64,000 nt of DNA from Azospirillum brasilense. GTDB taxonomy: Bacteria; Pseudomonadota; Alphaproteobacteria; Azospirillales; Azospirillaceae. Position numbers and translations under genes: made by a program. Each line of letters starts with the position of its first letter. The stretch's first letter is position 1. The notes beneath the pieces were generated by a model. It was given only the letters and a program-made list of their open reading frames with translations. It was not told the origin of the DNA and made no database searches. Positions 27,642 to 35,998 of the stretch are shown here, one piece after another. The stretch is from positions 1-64,000 of the forward strand of contig NZ_QLKQ01000002.1 in the NCBI RefSeq assembly GCF_003349955.1. Direction: 5' to 3'.

Positions 27642-28691
27642 TCAAATTTTTAATGTTTCACACGCAACCATCACACGATCTTCCGCCGTCCTGTCCGCCG
27701 GCAACCCCAGCCTCAACCAATCCTGCCGATAATCGAACCGGCGCACCAGCACCCCGGCGCGGCCCAAGGCGCTGTAAAGCCCGGCGGAGCGGGGATCGTC
27801 TATAAGACGAAAGAGCGAGGTCCCTCCGGCGACGCGCACCCCGGCACCCGCCAAACGCGCGTCGAAGCGAGCCGTGGCCTCGGCCAGACGGCGCCGGGTG
27901 GCGGCGATCCACGCCGAATCCGACAACGCCACGGTGGCGACGGTCAGCGCCGGGCCCGACACCGCCCAAGGCCCCACGGCGGCGCGCGCATCCCGGACCA
28001 GTTCCGGCCCGCCGAGCAAGAAGCCGAGCCGGACCCCGGCCAGCCCGAAGAATTTTCCGAAGGAGCGCAGGATGACCAGACCGGGGCGCCCGGTCTCCGA
28101 CGCCACGCTGCACCCCGGGGTGACCTCGGCGAAGGCCTCGTCCACCACCAGCCAACCGCCCCGCGCCGCCTGCCGCTCCGCCAGGGCCAGCAGAGTATCC
28201 GGCGGGACGATGCGGCCGTCCGGGTTGTTCGGATTCACCACCACCACCACGTCGGCGTCACAGGCGCCCAGCGACTCCGTCCCGGTCACGTGATGGCCGG
28301 CCTTGGCCCAGCCCGCGGCATGTTCGGCGTAGGTCGGCCCCAGCACGGCGACCGTTCCCCGACGGCGCAGCCGCGGCAGGATTTGGATCAGCGCCTGGGA
28401 ACCGCCCGCGGCGGCGATACGGTCCGGCGACGGCACGCCGTAACAGGCCGCCGCGGCCTCGCGCAGCGCCGTTTCGGCCGCGCGGCCCGGCAGGCGCGCC
28501 CAGGACTCGGCCGGGATCGGCGGCAGCGGGTAAGGCCAGGGGTTGATGCCGGTGGACAGGTCCACCCAGGGCTCCGGCGCCCCCGGAAAGGCCGACCGCG
28601 CCGCGTCGAGGTCGCCGCCATGGATGATCTCACCCTCGGTTCGCCCCCCATGGACGAGGCTCTTGGACCCCGCCGCCGATTCCGCCATCAT
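27642..28691 (-). CDS. cobC: Threonine-phosphate decarboxylase (CobC/CobD type)
   Basis: This PLP-dependent aminotransferase-fold enzyme of 349 residues is predicted to supply the aminopropanol arm of cobalamin. The blocks HGGDLDAARSAFPG, WVDLSTGINPWPYP and NPNNPDGRIV, and the PLP lysine in LRSFGKFFGLAGVRLGFLL, match the family. The next gene, 35 bases away and divergent, is the adenosylcobinamide-phosphate synthase that uses its product, which settles the choice over a histidinol-phosphate aminotransferase. The gap is too small for a cobalamin riboswitch. Symbol use differs between organisms (cobC in Pseudomonas and Rhizobium, cobD in Salmonella). Confidence 0.88.
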   Translation of the reverse strand: MMAESAAGSKSLVHGGRTEGEIIHGGDLDAARSAFPGAPEPWVDLSTGINPWPYPLPPIPAESWARLPGRAAETALREAAAACYGVPSPDRIAAAGGSQALIQILPRLRRRGTVAVLGPTYAEHAAGWAKAGHHVTGTESLGACDADVVVVVNPNNPDGRIVPPDTLLALAERQAARGGWLVVDEAFAEVTPGCSVASETGRPGLVILRSFGKFFGLAGVRLGFLLGGPELVRDARAAVGPWAVSGPALTVATVALSDSAWIAATRRRLAEATARFDARLAGAGVRVAGGTSLFRLIDDPRSAGLYSALGRAGVLVRRFDYRQDWLRLGLPADRTAEDRVMVACETLKI

Positions 28692-28726
28692 CCCGCCCCT
28701 TCCCTTTCCCCAGAGGATTCGACCCC

Positions 28727-29689
28727 GTGGAGCTTCATCCGTCCGTGCTCGCCGCCGCTCTCCTCATCGAGGCCGCCGCCGGCTATCCGGACGCACTCTA
28801 CGCCCAAATCCGCCACCCGGTGGTGTGGATCGGGGCGCTTATCGCCCAGCTTGACCGCGCGCTCAACCGCGGGCGCGATTCCTTCGCCGTCCGCAAGGCC
28901 GCCGGCGTGCTGGCTCTGCTCGTCCTGCTGCTGGTGGTCGGCGGCGCGGCGTCGGCGGTGGCGGGGCTGTGCCGGCACCTGCCGCTCGGCGGGCTCCTCG
29001 AAGCGGCCCTGGCCTCCACCCTGCTGGCGCAGCGCAGCCTGCACGACCATGTCGCGGCGGTCGCCGCCGCCTTCCGCGACGGCGGGCTGGAGTCGGCGCG
29101 CGAGGCCGTGTCGCGCATCGTCGGCCGCAACCCGGCGAGCCTGGACGAGCATGGGGTGAGCCGCGCCGCCATCGAAAGCCTGTCGGAGAATTTCTCGGAC
29201 GGAGTCGTCGCCCCGGCCTTCTGGCTGCTGGTCGGCGGGCTGCCGGGAATCGCGCTCTACAAGGCGATCAACACCGCGGACAGCATGATCGGCCACCGCA
29301 CGCCCCGGCACGAGGCGTTCGGCTGGGCGGCGGCGCGGCTGGACGATCTGGTCAACCTGCCCGGCTCCCGCCTGTCGGCTCTGCTGATCTGGGTTGCCGC
29401 CCGCTTCACCGAAGGGGCCGACGCCGCCGAATCCTGGCGGTCGGTGCGGCGCGACGCCCACCGCCACCGCTCGCCCAACGCCGGCTGGCCGGAAGCGGCG
29501 ATGGCCGGGGCGCTCGACCTCCGGCTCGGCGGGCCGCGGGTTTACGGCGAGGTTCGGATCGAGGACGCCTGGATGGGGCCGGGCCGCACCGCCGCCACCG
29601 CGCAGGACATCGCCCGCGCCCTTCACCTCTACCGGCGCGCCTGCATCGCCCTGGTGGCCGGCGCGCTTCTGCTGGCGCTGACCCTCTGA
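28727..29689 (+). CDS. cobD: Adenosylcobinamide-phosphate synthase (CbiB/CobD)
   Basis: This 320-residue inner-membrane enzyme joins adenosylcobyric acid to aminopropanol phosphate in cobalamin synthesis. Hydrophobic helices near residues 5-20, 62-85, 90-105, 195-212 and the C-terminus fit the family. So do the motifs HPVVWIG, ESLSENFSDGVVAPAFW, YKAINTADSMIGH and SPNAGWPEAAMAGAL. The start is GTG at 28727 with AGAGGA upstream. It is divergent from the decarboxylase gene that makes its substrate. A symmetric terminator follows at 29703-29726. The symbol cbiB is used in Salmonella nomenclature. Confidence 0.93.
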   Translation: MELHPSVLAAALLIEAAAGYPDALYAQIRHPVVWIGALIAQLDRALNRGRDSFAVRKAAGVLALLVLLLVVGGAASAVAGLCRHLPLGGLLEAALASTLLAQRSLHDHVAAVAAAFRDGGLESAREAVSRIVGRNPASLDEHGVSRAAIESLSENFSDGVVAPAFWLLVGGLPGIALYKAINTADSMIGHRTPRHEAFGWAAARLDDLVNLPGSRLSALLIWVAARFTEGADAAESWRSVRRDAHRHRSPNAGWPEAAMAGALDLRLGGPRVYGEVRIEDAWMGPGRTAATAQDIARALHLYRRACIALVAGALLLALTL

Positions 29690-29702
29690 CCGCACCAAAG
29701 AA

Positions 29703-29726
29703 AAAGGGGCTCCGAAGAGCCCCTTT
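29703..29726. terminator. Bidirectional terminator
   Basis: A perfect 10-bp stem AAAGGGGCTC/GAGCCCCTTT with a CGAA loop lies between the convergent cobD and homospermidine synthase genes. A and T tracts on both sides allow use in both directions. Confidence 0.85.
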
Positions 29727-29731
29727 CCCAA

Positions 29732-31150
29732 TCAGACAATCCGGAAGTTCTTGAACTGCCAGGGATCGTCATGGTCGAGGTCCTCGGGGAACAGACGCTC
29801 GCGGTCCTGCAGCGGAGTCCAGTCGCCATAGGCGCCGACCAACTCGCCGAGATAGGGCTTGGCGATTTCCAGGATGCGCTGGAAGTCGATCTCGTCCGGC
29901 TCGACGATGCCGCGGTTCGGGTTCTCCAACGCCCAGACGATGCCGGCCAGAACCGCCACCGTGACCTGCAGCGAGGTCGCGTTGTTGTAGGGCACCAGGG
30001 CGCGCGCCTCGTCGATGCCCAGGCGGGAACCGAACCAGTAGATGCCCTTCTTGTGGCCCATCAGCAGCACGCCCAGCTCGTCGGTGCCGCTGACGATCTC
30101 GTGCATCATCAGGCGCTGGCTCGGCTGCATGTACCAGTTCTTGCCGGCCAGCTCATGCACCGACTTCACCGCGTCGTCGCACGGGTGATAGGCGTAATGC
30201 ACGGTCGGGCGGTAGGTGACGTGGTTGCCGTCGCGCTGGGTGTAGTAGTCGGCGATGGAGATCGCCTCGCTGTGGGTGATGAGGAAGCCGTGGAACGGCC
30301 CCTCCAGCGGGGTCCAGGTGCGCACGCGGGTCGAGGCGCCGGGCCGCATCAGATAAATGGCGGCGTCGCAGCCGAACTCGTGACGGCGGCCATCGGCCGG
30401 GAAATGCTTCTCGTGGCTCCCCCAGCCGAGTTCGGTGGGCTGGCAGCCCTCGCCGACGAAGCCGTCGATGGACCAGGTGTTGACGAACTCGCCCACCTTC
30501 TTCGGCTCGTTGGAGACCTGGGTGTCGCGCTCGGCGATGTGGATCACCTTGACGCCCAGCTTGGCGGCCAGGGCGCCCCAGCCGGCGCGGTCCTTCGGGA
30601 CCTCCGTCGATTCGCCGGTGTCGGCGGCGACGTTGAGCAGCGCCTGCTTCACGAAATGCGAGACGAGGCCGGGGTTGGCGCCGTGGGTCAGCACGGCCGT
30701 CGGCCCGCCCTCATAGGCGGCGCGGTGCGACAGCGCGGTCTCGCGCAGGGCGTAGTTCGTGCGCAGCGACGGCGACAGCGACGGGTCGGTGTAACCGCCG
30801 GCCCACGGCTCGACGCAGGTGTCGATGTAGAGAGCGCCGACCTTGTGGCAGAACTCGAACAAGGCGACGGACGACACGTCCACCGACAGGTTGACCAGGA
30901 AATCGCCCTTGCCCAGCATGGGCTCCAGAACCTGGACGTGGTTCTCCCTCGTCAGCGGCAGGTTGATGAATTTGACGCCAAGCTCATCCGCCTCGGCATG
31001 ACCGCGCTCCTCCGCGGTGACGATGGTGATCTGGTCCTTCGTGATTCCGATGTGGCGCAAAATCAGGGGCAACACTCCCTGGCCAATCGATCCGAAGCCG
31101 ACAATGACCATGCGGCCGGTGAAGGTGATGTGCTTGGTGTCCAGGGTCAT
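29732..31150 (-). CDS. hss: Homospermidine synthase
   Basis: This NAD+-dependent enzyme makes sym-homospermidine from putrescine. The 472-residue protein starts with a Rossmann motif (MVIVGFGSIGQGVLPLIL) of the saccharopine-dehydrogenase superfamily. It keeps family blocks such as VNLSVDVSSVALFEFCHKVG, LTHGANPGLVSHFVKQAL and FGCDAAIYLMRPGASTRVRT. The gene upstream is ornithine decarboxylase, 140 bases away, which supplies putrescine; together they make a two-step route. Homospermidine is a characteristic polyamine of many alphaproteobacteria. The bidirectional terminator lies directly downstream. Confidence 0.95.
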   Translation of the reverse strand: MTLDTKHITFTGRMVIVGFGSIGQGVLPLILRHIGITKDQITIVTAEERGHAEADELGVKFINLPLTRENHVQVLEPMLGKGDFLVNLSVDVSSVALFEFCHKVGALYIDTCVEPWAGGYTDPSLSPSLRTNYALRETALSHRAAYEGGPTAVLTHGANPGLVSHFVKQALLNVAADTGESTEVPKDRAGWGALAAKLGVKVIHIAERDTQVSNEPKKVGEFVNTWSIDGFVGEGCQPTELGWGSHEKHFPADGRRHEFGCDAAIYLMRPGASTRVRTWTPLEGPFHGFLITHSEAISIADYYTQRDGNHVTYRPTVHYAYHPCDDAVKSVHELAGKNWYMQPSQRLMMHEIVSGTDELGVLLMGHKKGIYWFGSRLGIDEARALVPYNNATSLQVTVAVLAGIVWALENPNRGIVEPDEIDFQRILEIAKPYLGELVGAYGDWTPLQDRERLFPEDLDHDDPWQFKNFRIV

Positions 31151-31290
31151 CTAAGACGGTCCCCCGTGGTTGGCGTGACAGAAATACAGCCCGTCACCCT
31201 CGCGCCTCTTGCAAAGGCGGAGGGTGGCGGACCAACGATGGTTTACGGTGATTTTTTAGGGATATCCACAGCTTTCCCGCGATGCGGGAC

Positions 31291-32565
31291 TTAGGCGACG
31301 CAGCTCTTCAGCACATAGCCGGGCGTTTCCAGCAGCGGCGCGTCCGAAACCTCGACCACGCGGGCCTGGTCGAACCCGTTGAAGGCGGTGCGCAGGCAGG
31401 ACCCGTAGGCCCCCAGCTGGCCCAGCTCGATCCAGTCGCCGGCGCGGATGTCCGCCGGCAGGTGGAACGGGCCGTTCATGCGGTCCGCGCTGTCGCAGGT
31501 CGGGCCGTAGAAGGCGAAGGCCTCCACCGGCTCGTCCCCCATCGGCGCGAAGGGACGGATCATCCGGGCCGGGAAGCGGAAGCCGGGGACACCGGCGTCC
31601 GACAGGGCGCCGTAGACGCCGTCGTTGATGAACAGCTCGTTGCCGCGGCGCTTGACCACCTGCACGACCAGCGACACGCCCGGCGCGACCAGCGCGCGGC
31701 CCGGCTCGCACCAGACGCGGCAATGGGCCGGCAGGTCGAGCTTCGCCACGCCGCGGGCGATGGCCTCCATGAAGTCGCCGAGCGGCGGCGGGGTGACGCC
31801 CGGATAGGAGACGGGGAAGCCGCCGCCGACATCCAGAACGTCGATCACCACGCCCGACTCCGCGATGATGCGGCCGGCCAGCTCCAGCGCCCGCTCGTAG
31901 GCGGACGGGTCGAGCATCTGCGAGCCGACATGGAAGGACACGCCGACCTTCGGGGCCACCATGCGCACCGCCTGGAGCAGCTCGACCGCCTCCGTCGCCG
32001 GGGCGCCGAACTTGCCGGACAGGTCGTAGACCGCGTTGCCCTTCGGCAGGGCCAGCCGCACGACGAGGCCGAGGTCCTGGGCGTCGCCCGTCTCCTCCAG
32101 GATCTTCTGAAGCTCCTCCATGCTGTCGAGCACGAAGTCGCGCACGCCGTATTGCTGGTAGGCGGCGCGGATCGCCTCGCGCCCCTTCACCGGGTGCATG
32201 TAGTGCAGCACCGCGTCCGGGAACATCTGGCGGATCAGACGGATTTCGCCGGGCGAAGCCACGTCGAAGTGGCGCACGCCGCCGGCCCACAGGGCGCGCA
32301 GCACCGCCGGCTCCGGGTTGCACTTCACGGCGTAGAGCACGTCGCCCGACACGGCGGCGTCGAAGGCGGCCACGAAGCTGGACGCGGTGTCGGCCAGGAC
32401 GCCCGGACGGATGCAGTGCATCGGCTCCTCGGGCCGGGCCAGCGCCACCGCCTGATGGACGGAGGTGCGGCGGTCCGACACCGGCGAGGCGCCGAAGGAC
32501 GGGGCGGAAACGGAAACGCCGCGGCGCAGCGGGGCGACGGCGGAACGGGAACGAATGAAGCCCAT
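31291..32565 (-). CDS. Ornithine (or lysine/ornithine) decarboxylase, fold III
   Basis: This PLP-dependent alanine-racemase-fold decarboxylase is predicted to make putrescine. The ATG at 32565 has TAAGGAG with ideal spacing and gives 424 residues. Upstream in-frame sequence lacks such a signal. The PLP lysine lies in LYAVKCNPEP, the glycine loop in LDVGGGFPVSYPG, and the substrate Cys/Asp block in FYGPTCDSADRM. The first 45 residues are low in conservation. With homospermidine synthase downstream, ornithine is the likely substrate. A leader of about 430 bases carries a short peptide ORF and an attenuator-like hairpin, described separately. Confidence 0.92.
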   Translation of the reverse strand: MGFIRSRSAVAPLRRGVSVSAPSFGASPVSDRRTSVHQAVALARPEEPMHCIRPGVLADTASSFVAAFDAAVSGDVLYAVKCNPEPAVLRALWAGGVRHFDVASPGEIRLIRQMFPDAVLHYMHPVKGREAIRAAYQQYGVRDFVLDSMEELQKILEETGDAQDLGLVVRLALPKGNAVYDLSGKFGAPATEAVELLQAVRMVAPKVGVSFHVGSQMLDPSAYERALELAGRIIAESGVVIDVLDVGGGFPVSYPGVTPPPLGDFMEAIARGVAKLDLPAHCRVWCEPGRALVAPGVSLVVQVVKRRGNELFINDGVYGALSDAGVPGFRFPARMIRPFAPMGDEPVEAFAFYGPTCDSADRMNGPFHLPADIRAGDWIELGQLGAYGSCLRTAFNGFDQARVVEVSDAPLLETPGYVLKSCVA

Positions 32566-32681
32566 GGCGCACTCCTTACCCTGGGCCACCCGGCGCGGGG
32601 CGGTCCAGCGAACAGACGGGAATCCGACACGACCGTCAAAGCCGCGGATCGGAATTCGGGTTGTGGTGAAAGGCGACGGAG

Positions 32682-32748
32682 AAAAGCCGGGTCGAACGCT
32701 CACGAGCGGGCTAACAGCTCCGCAGGTTCAAAGCGTCGATGTCCGGCT
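32682..32748 (-). terminator. Attenuator-like hairpin in the ODC leader
   Basis: On the minus strand AGCCGG (32748-32743) pairs with CCGGCT (32690-32685), followed by UUUU. Inside it CGACGCU can pair with AGCGUUCG around a GCGG/CCGC hairpin. It starts six bases after the stop of the leader peptide, the geometry expected of translation-controlled attenuation. Confidence 0.5.
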
Positions 32749-32753
32749 ATGGG

Positions 32754-32789
32754 CTACCGTCTGAGAGCCCTGCCGTGGAGAGCCAACAT
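32754..32789 (-). CDS. Leader peptide MLALHGRALRR upstream of ODC
   Basis: The ATG at 32789 is preceded by GAGGGAGG with five-base spacing, the strongest initiation signal in the leader. It opens an 11-residue frame, MLALHGRALRR, ending in UAG at 32754. The peptide ends in two arginines right before the stop. A terminator-like hairpin follows at once. Ornithine-sensing leader peptides (speFL) control ODC operons in enterobacteria. This one has no obvious sequence similarity to speFL, but position and architecture suggest an analogous arrest or attenuation role. Inference, not demonstrated. Confidence 0.55.
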   Translation of the reverse strand: MLALHGRALRR

Positions 32790-32997
32790 GCCTACCTCCC
32801 TCTCGGGACCGGCCCACTGATGACCGGTTCTGCCAAAAAGGACGCGGTACGTCGTTGCATAACCACAGAGGGCCATTGGCACGTGCGAGTGCGTCGTCCC
32901 CGATGAATTACGCTTTTTCCCCGGCGATTCAAGTGATTTTTTGATGACAGGTCGGGGGCGGCCCAGGATAGGCCCGGTATCGGAACGATGGCGGCGG

Positions 32998-33822
32998 TCA
33001 GCGGGGCGCCGCGTCCGCCGTCTCGGCGAAGGCCGGACGGTCGGAGCCCAGCACATGGTCCATCAGCCAGAAGCGCAGGAACCCCCGCACCGCGACGCCG
33101 GTGTCGAGCCGGCCGCTCTCCACCTGTTGGCGGATGCGGGCGAACTGCCCCTCCAACAGCCGGTGGTGGTTGCGGTGGGCCACGAAGCGGCCGGGCGCCA
33201 CGCGGCGCAGCACCCCTTCCTCCATGGCAAAATGGGCGTGCACATGGTCGTGCAGCAGCCCGAAGAGGTCCAGCGTCTCACCGGACGGGGCGCCCTGGCG
33301 GCTCATCGCGTCCAACTCGTTCATAAGCTCGGCGAGCTGACGATGCTGGGCGTCGAGCGGCCCCACCCCGACCTCGAAGGCGCTGTTCCAGGCGATCAGG
33401 GTCCGCCCCTCCGGCGCCATCGACGCGTCGCGCACCAGCGCGGTGTAATCGCCGTCGTGCCGGATCTCGTGCCCGCACAGCGCGGCGTCCAGCGTGCCCG
33501 CCACCGTGCACAGGAAATCCGAGGTGACCTCGCAGTCGCGCACATAGTCGATCAGCCGGCCGAACTGCTGGTCCAGCATCGCGTGATGGCCGGCGTGCTC
33601 CTCCCACCGGGTGAAGCCGGCGGCACGGATGATGACCTCCTCATGGTCGAAATGCATGCGCATCTCGTCCGCGAACCGGCTGAATCGAGGAACCATGGAC
33701 TCACGGGAAGCACCGTCGGCGCAGGCGCCACGGATGGCTTCGACATGGTCCATCAGCGACGTATGGGCCGCGTCGATGAAGCCGTTGCCCGTACACGGGA
33801 TGGAGTGGCCATCCGTGGTCAT
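32998..33822 (-). CDS. Two-domain bacteriohemerythrin-like protein
   Basis: This 274-residue protein holds two hemerythrin domains in tandem. Each has the di-iron ligand set. The first has a His in AAHTSL, then HFDHEE, HAGHH and CGHEIRHD. The second has a His in LDAQHRQL, then HAHFAMEE, HRNHH and MDHVLGSD. Single-domain bacteriohemerythrins of about 140 residues are usual, so the fusion is notable. Likely roles are O2 binding, sensing or delivery in the cytosol; no signal or membrane segment is present. The ATG at 33822 has GGAGG upstream and avoids an unconserved N-terminal extension. Confidence 0.87.
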   Translation of the reverse strand: MTTDGHSIPCTGNGFIDAAHTSLMDHVEAIRGACADGASRESMVPRFSRFADEMRMHFDHEEVIIRAAGFTRWEEHAGHHAMLDQQFGRLIDYVRDCEVTSDFLCTVAGTLDAALCGHEIRHDGDYTALVRDASMAPEGRTLIAWNSAFEVGVGPLDAQHRQLAELMNELDAMSRQGAPSGETLDLFGLLHDHVHAHFAMEEGVLRRVAPGRFVAHRNHHRLLEGQFARIRQQVESGRLDTGVAVRGFLRFWLMDHVLGSDRPAFAETADAAPR

Positions 33823-33954
33823 GGAGCCTCCGAAGCGGGTGGCGCGCCGCCATTGGATCGGCGCCGATACCGAAGGGCTTGTAACAGCGTCGCTTTTCGC
33901 CCGCAATCGGCTGCGGCGAAAGGTAACGGCGGCAGCCGGGTCATGATGGGTGGG

Positions 33955-34518
33955 TCATGGAACGTTACCGGTTTCCGACTCGAACTTCGGAAAGCGGTCG
34001 GCGATGACGTCACCGGTGAAGGACGCCACCCAGCCATCCGGGCGCGTGAAGAAGCGGATGGCGGTGAATTCCGGGTCCGGCCCCATGTCGAACCAATGCT
34101 TCGTCCGCGCCGGGATGCTCAACAGGTCGCCGGTCCCGCACACGATGCGGAACACTTTTCCGTCCACGTGCAGATAGAAGGCGCCGCTTCCCTGCACGAA
34201 GAACCGGGCCTCGTCCTCGTCGTGGGTGTGTTCCGCAAGGAAGGCGGCGCGGCGGACCGCCGCGTCCGGCTGGCCGCGCGGCATCCGCACCACGTCGGCG
34301 GACTGGAAGCCGCGCGCCTCCTTCAGGACCGCCACCGGCCCGGCGTAGGCGTCCAGCACCGCATGGGCGTCGGCGGCGTCTGGAATGGCCTGAGGCGCCG
34401 GCCAGCGCTCGAACAGCACGCCGGCCAGCGCCAGATGGGCGGTGACCAGCGCCGGGTCGGCGGACGAGAGTTCCGCAACGGTGGGATCGGTGTCGCTGTA
34501 GACGGACAAACGGGCCAT
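33955..34518 (-). CDS. mtnD: Acireductone dioxygenase (cupin)
   Basis: This 187-residue cupin metalloenzyme of the methionine salvage pathway is predicted to oxidise acireductone to the keto-acid precursor of methionine, or to a by-product with another metal. The metal ligands are visible in EHTHDEDEARFFVQGSG (His, His, Glu) and TKHWFDMG (His). The ATG at 34518 gives the family N-terminus MARLSVYSD; an upstream ATG at 34545 adds nine residues. No other salvage genes are nearby. Polyamine synthesis 1.5 kb away is a loose link, because salvage consumes methylthioadenosine from spermidine synthesis. Confidence 0.88.
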   Translation of the reverse strand: MARLSVYSDTDPTVAELSSADPALVTAHLALAGVLFERWPAPQAIPDAADAHAVLDAYAGPVAVLKEARGFQSADVVRMPRGQPDAAVRRAAFLAEHTHDEDEARFFVQGSGAFYLHVDGKVFRIVCGTGDLLSIPARTKHWFDMGPDPEFTAIRFFTRPDGWVASFTGDVIADRFPKFESETGNVP

Positions 34519-34618
34519 GGTCGCCTCGTTGTGCAGGTGCACCAAGAATGAGACGAAGCGGCGCCCGACGCAACCGAAACGGTTGAAATCATACCTCAGT
34601 ATGCGCGCAATGAACGAA

Positions 34619-35869
34619 TCAGCGGCGGATCGCCAACCCCAGCGCCACGACCACCCCGACCACCAGCAGAAGCCCGACGAATCCGCCGACTCCGGCCCAG
34701 CCGAAGCCGTGCCAGAAGACGCCGCCCAGCGTCCCGGCGATGGTCGAGCCCATGTAATAGCAGAACAGATAGATCGCCGACGCCTGCCCGCGGTTGACCG
34801 GCGCCCGTTGCCCGATCCAGCCGGAGGCGACGGTGTGGACGCCGAAGAAGGCGAAGGTGAACAGGGCGATGCCCGGAGCCATCGTCCACAGGCTGTCCGG
34901 CGTCATCAGGGCCAGACCGGCCGCCATCATCGCCGCCGCCACGGCCAGCACCCGCCCGCGCCCCAGCCGCACCGCCAGCCCGCCGAACAGCGGCGAACTG
35001 ACGACTCCGCAGAGGTACACCGTGAAGACGGCGCCGACCGCCGCCGGGCGCAGGTCGAAGGGCGGCGCCAGCAGGCGAAAGCCGATGTAGTTGAAGACGG
35101 TGACGAAGGCCCCCATGGACAGGAACCCCATGGCGAACAGGGCGAGCATCCCGCGGTCCATCAGGTGCCCGCGCCACGCCTCCGTCAGTTCACGCATGCC
35201 CGCCGGCCGGCGCTGGAAGTTGCGGGAGGCGGGAAGCGCGAACCACACCGCCAGGGCGGCGGCGATTCCCAGCGTGCCGATCACCCCCATCGCCATGCGC
35301 CAGGACGCGACGTCGGCGACCAGCGCCGTCAGCGCCCGGCCCGACATGCCGCCCAGCGCCGTCCCGCCGATATACAGGCCCATGGTGACGCCGGCCGACC
35401 GTGGGTCCACCTCTTCCGACACATAGGCCATGGCGACGGCGGGCAGGCCGCTGAGCGCCATCCCTTCCAGCGCCCGCACCAGCAGCAGCGAGGCCCAGTC
35501 GGGCGCCATCGCCCCGCTGATGCCCAGCGTGCCGGAGGCGAGCAGGGAAAGCGCCATGATCGCCTTACGCCCGAACCGGTCGGACACCGCCCCGGCAACC
35601 AGCAGCGCGAAGGCCAGAACGCCGGTGGACACCGACAAGGCGAGGCTGGATTGCGCCGGAGTGACGCCGAACGCCCGCGTGAATTCGGGCATCAGAGGCT
35701 GCACGCAATAGAGCGCGGCGAAGGTGGAGAAACCGGCGATGAAGAGGACGCGGCTCGCCCGCTTGTAGGCCGGCGTGCCGGCGACGAGATAGTCCGACGG
35801 GTTTCCCTGTTCAGCCGCCCCCTGCCCCGCCGCCTCAATCTGAACCCTGCCGAAATCGCCGTCCGCCAC
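34619..35869 (-). CDS. MFS transporter (YnfM-like)
   Basis: This major facilitator superfamily protein of about 416 residues has twelve predicted helices. The motif-A-like GAVSDRFGRKAIM lies between TM2 and TM3 and is repeated in weaker form in the second half (FGGLAVRLGRGRVLA). The pattern YCVQPLMPEFTRAFGVTPAQ near TM1 resembles the YnfM/arabinose-efflux group of drug and metabolite exporters. Substrate is unknown. The longer frame starts with TTG at 35944; GTG at 35869 gives a more usual length. The start is uncertain. A long unconserved stretch of about 35 residues precedes TM1. Confidence 0.85.
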   Translation of the reverse strand: MADGDFGRVQIEAAGQGAAEQGNPSDYLVAGTPAYKRASRVLFIAGFSTFAALYCVQPLMPEFTRAFGVTPAQSSLALSVSTGVLAFALLVAGAVSDRFGRKAIMALSLLASGTLGISGAMAPDWASLLLVRALEGMALSGLPAVAMAYVSEEVDPRSAGVTMGLYIGGTALGGMSGRALTALVADVASWRMAMGVIGTLGIAAALAVWFALPASRNFQRRPAGMRELTEAWRGHLMDRGMLALFAMGFLSMGAFVTVFNYIGFRLLAPPFDLRPAAVGAVFTVYLCGVVSSPLFGGLAVRLGRGRVLAVAAAMMAAGLALMTPDSLWTMAPGIALFTFAFFGVHTVASGWIGQRAPVNRGQASAIYLFCYYMGSTIAGTLGGVFWHGFGWAGVGGFVGLLLVVGVVVALGLAIRR

Positions 35870-35998
35870 GTCGGTCCGTCCCCATGATGCGCCGCAACAT
35901 GCACGCAAGAGGGGAATGTGCGCCCGCGACGGCGTCCTGTCCAACGGATCGGACGCAGTGCAGCAATATGATTCCGTTATGACAACCGGCCGGCGGGC

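Larger units (their letters stand above)
32566..32997 (-). promoter_or_regulatory. Long ODC leader, possible speF-type RNA
   Basis: About 430 bases lie between the ODC start and the stop of the hemerythrin gene. Reading on the minus strand it contains an 11-codon ORF with a strong ribosome-binding site (32754-32789). A large hairpin ending in UUUU (32682-32748) follows, and the ODC ribosome-binding site is last. Alphaproteobacterial ODC genes are known to carry the speF RNA element in this position. Whether this leader matches that covariance model cannot be decided by eye. Confidence 0.5.

Noticed and set aside
28691-28727. Possible cobalamin riboswitch between the two cobalamin genes
   Set aside because: The divergent gap is only 35 bases, far too small for the riboswitch.
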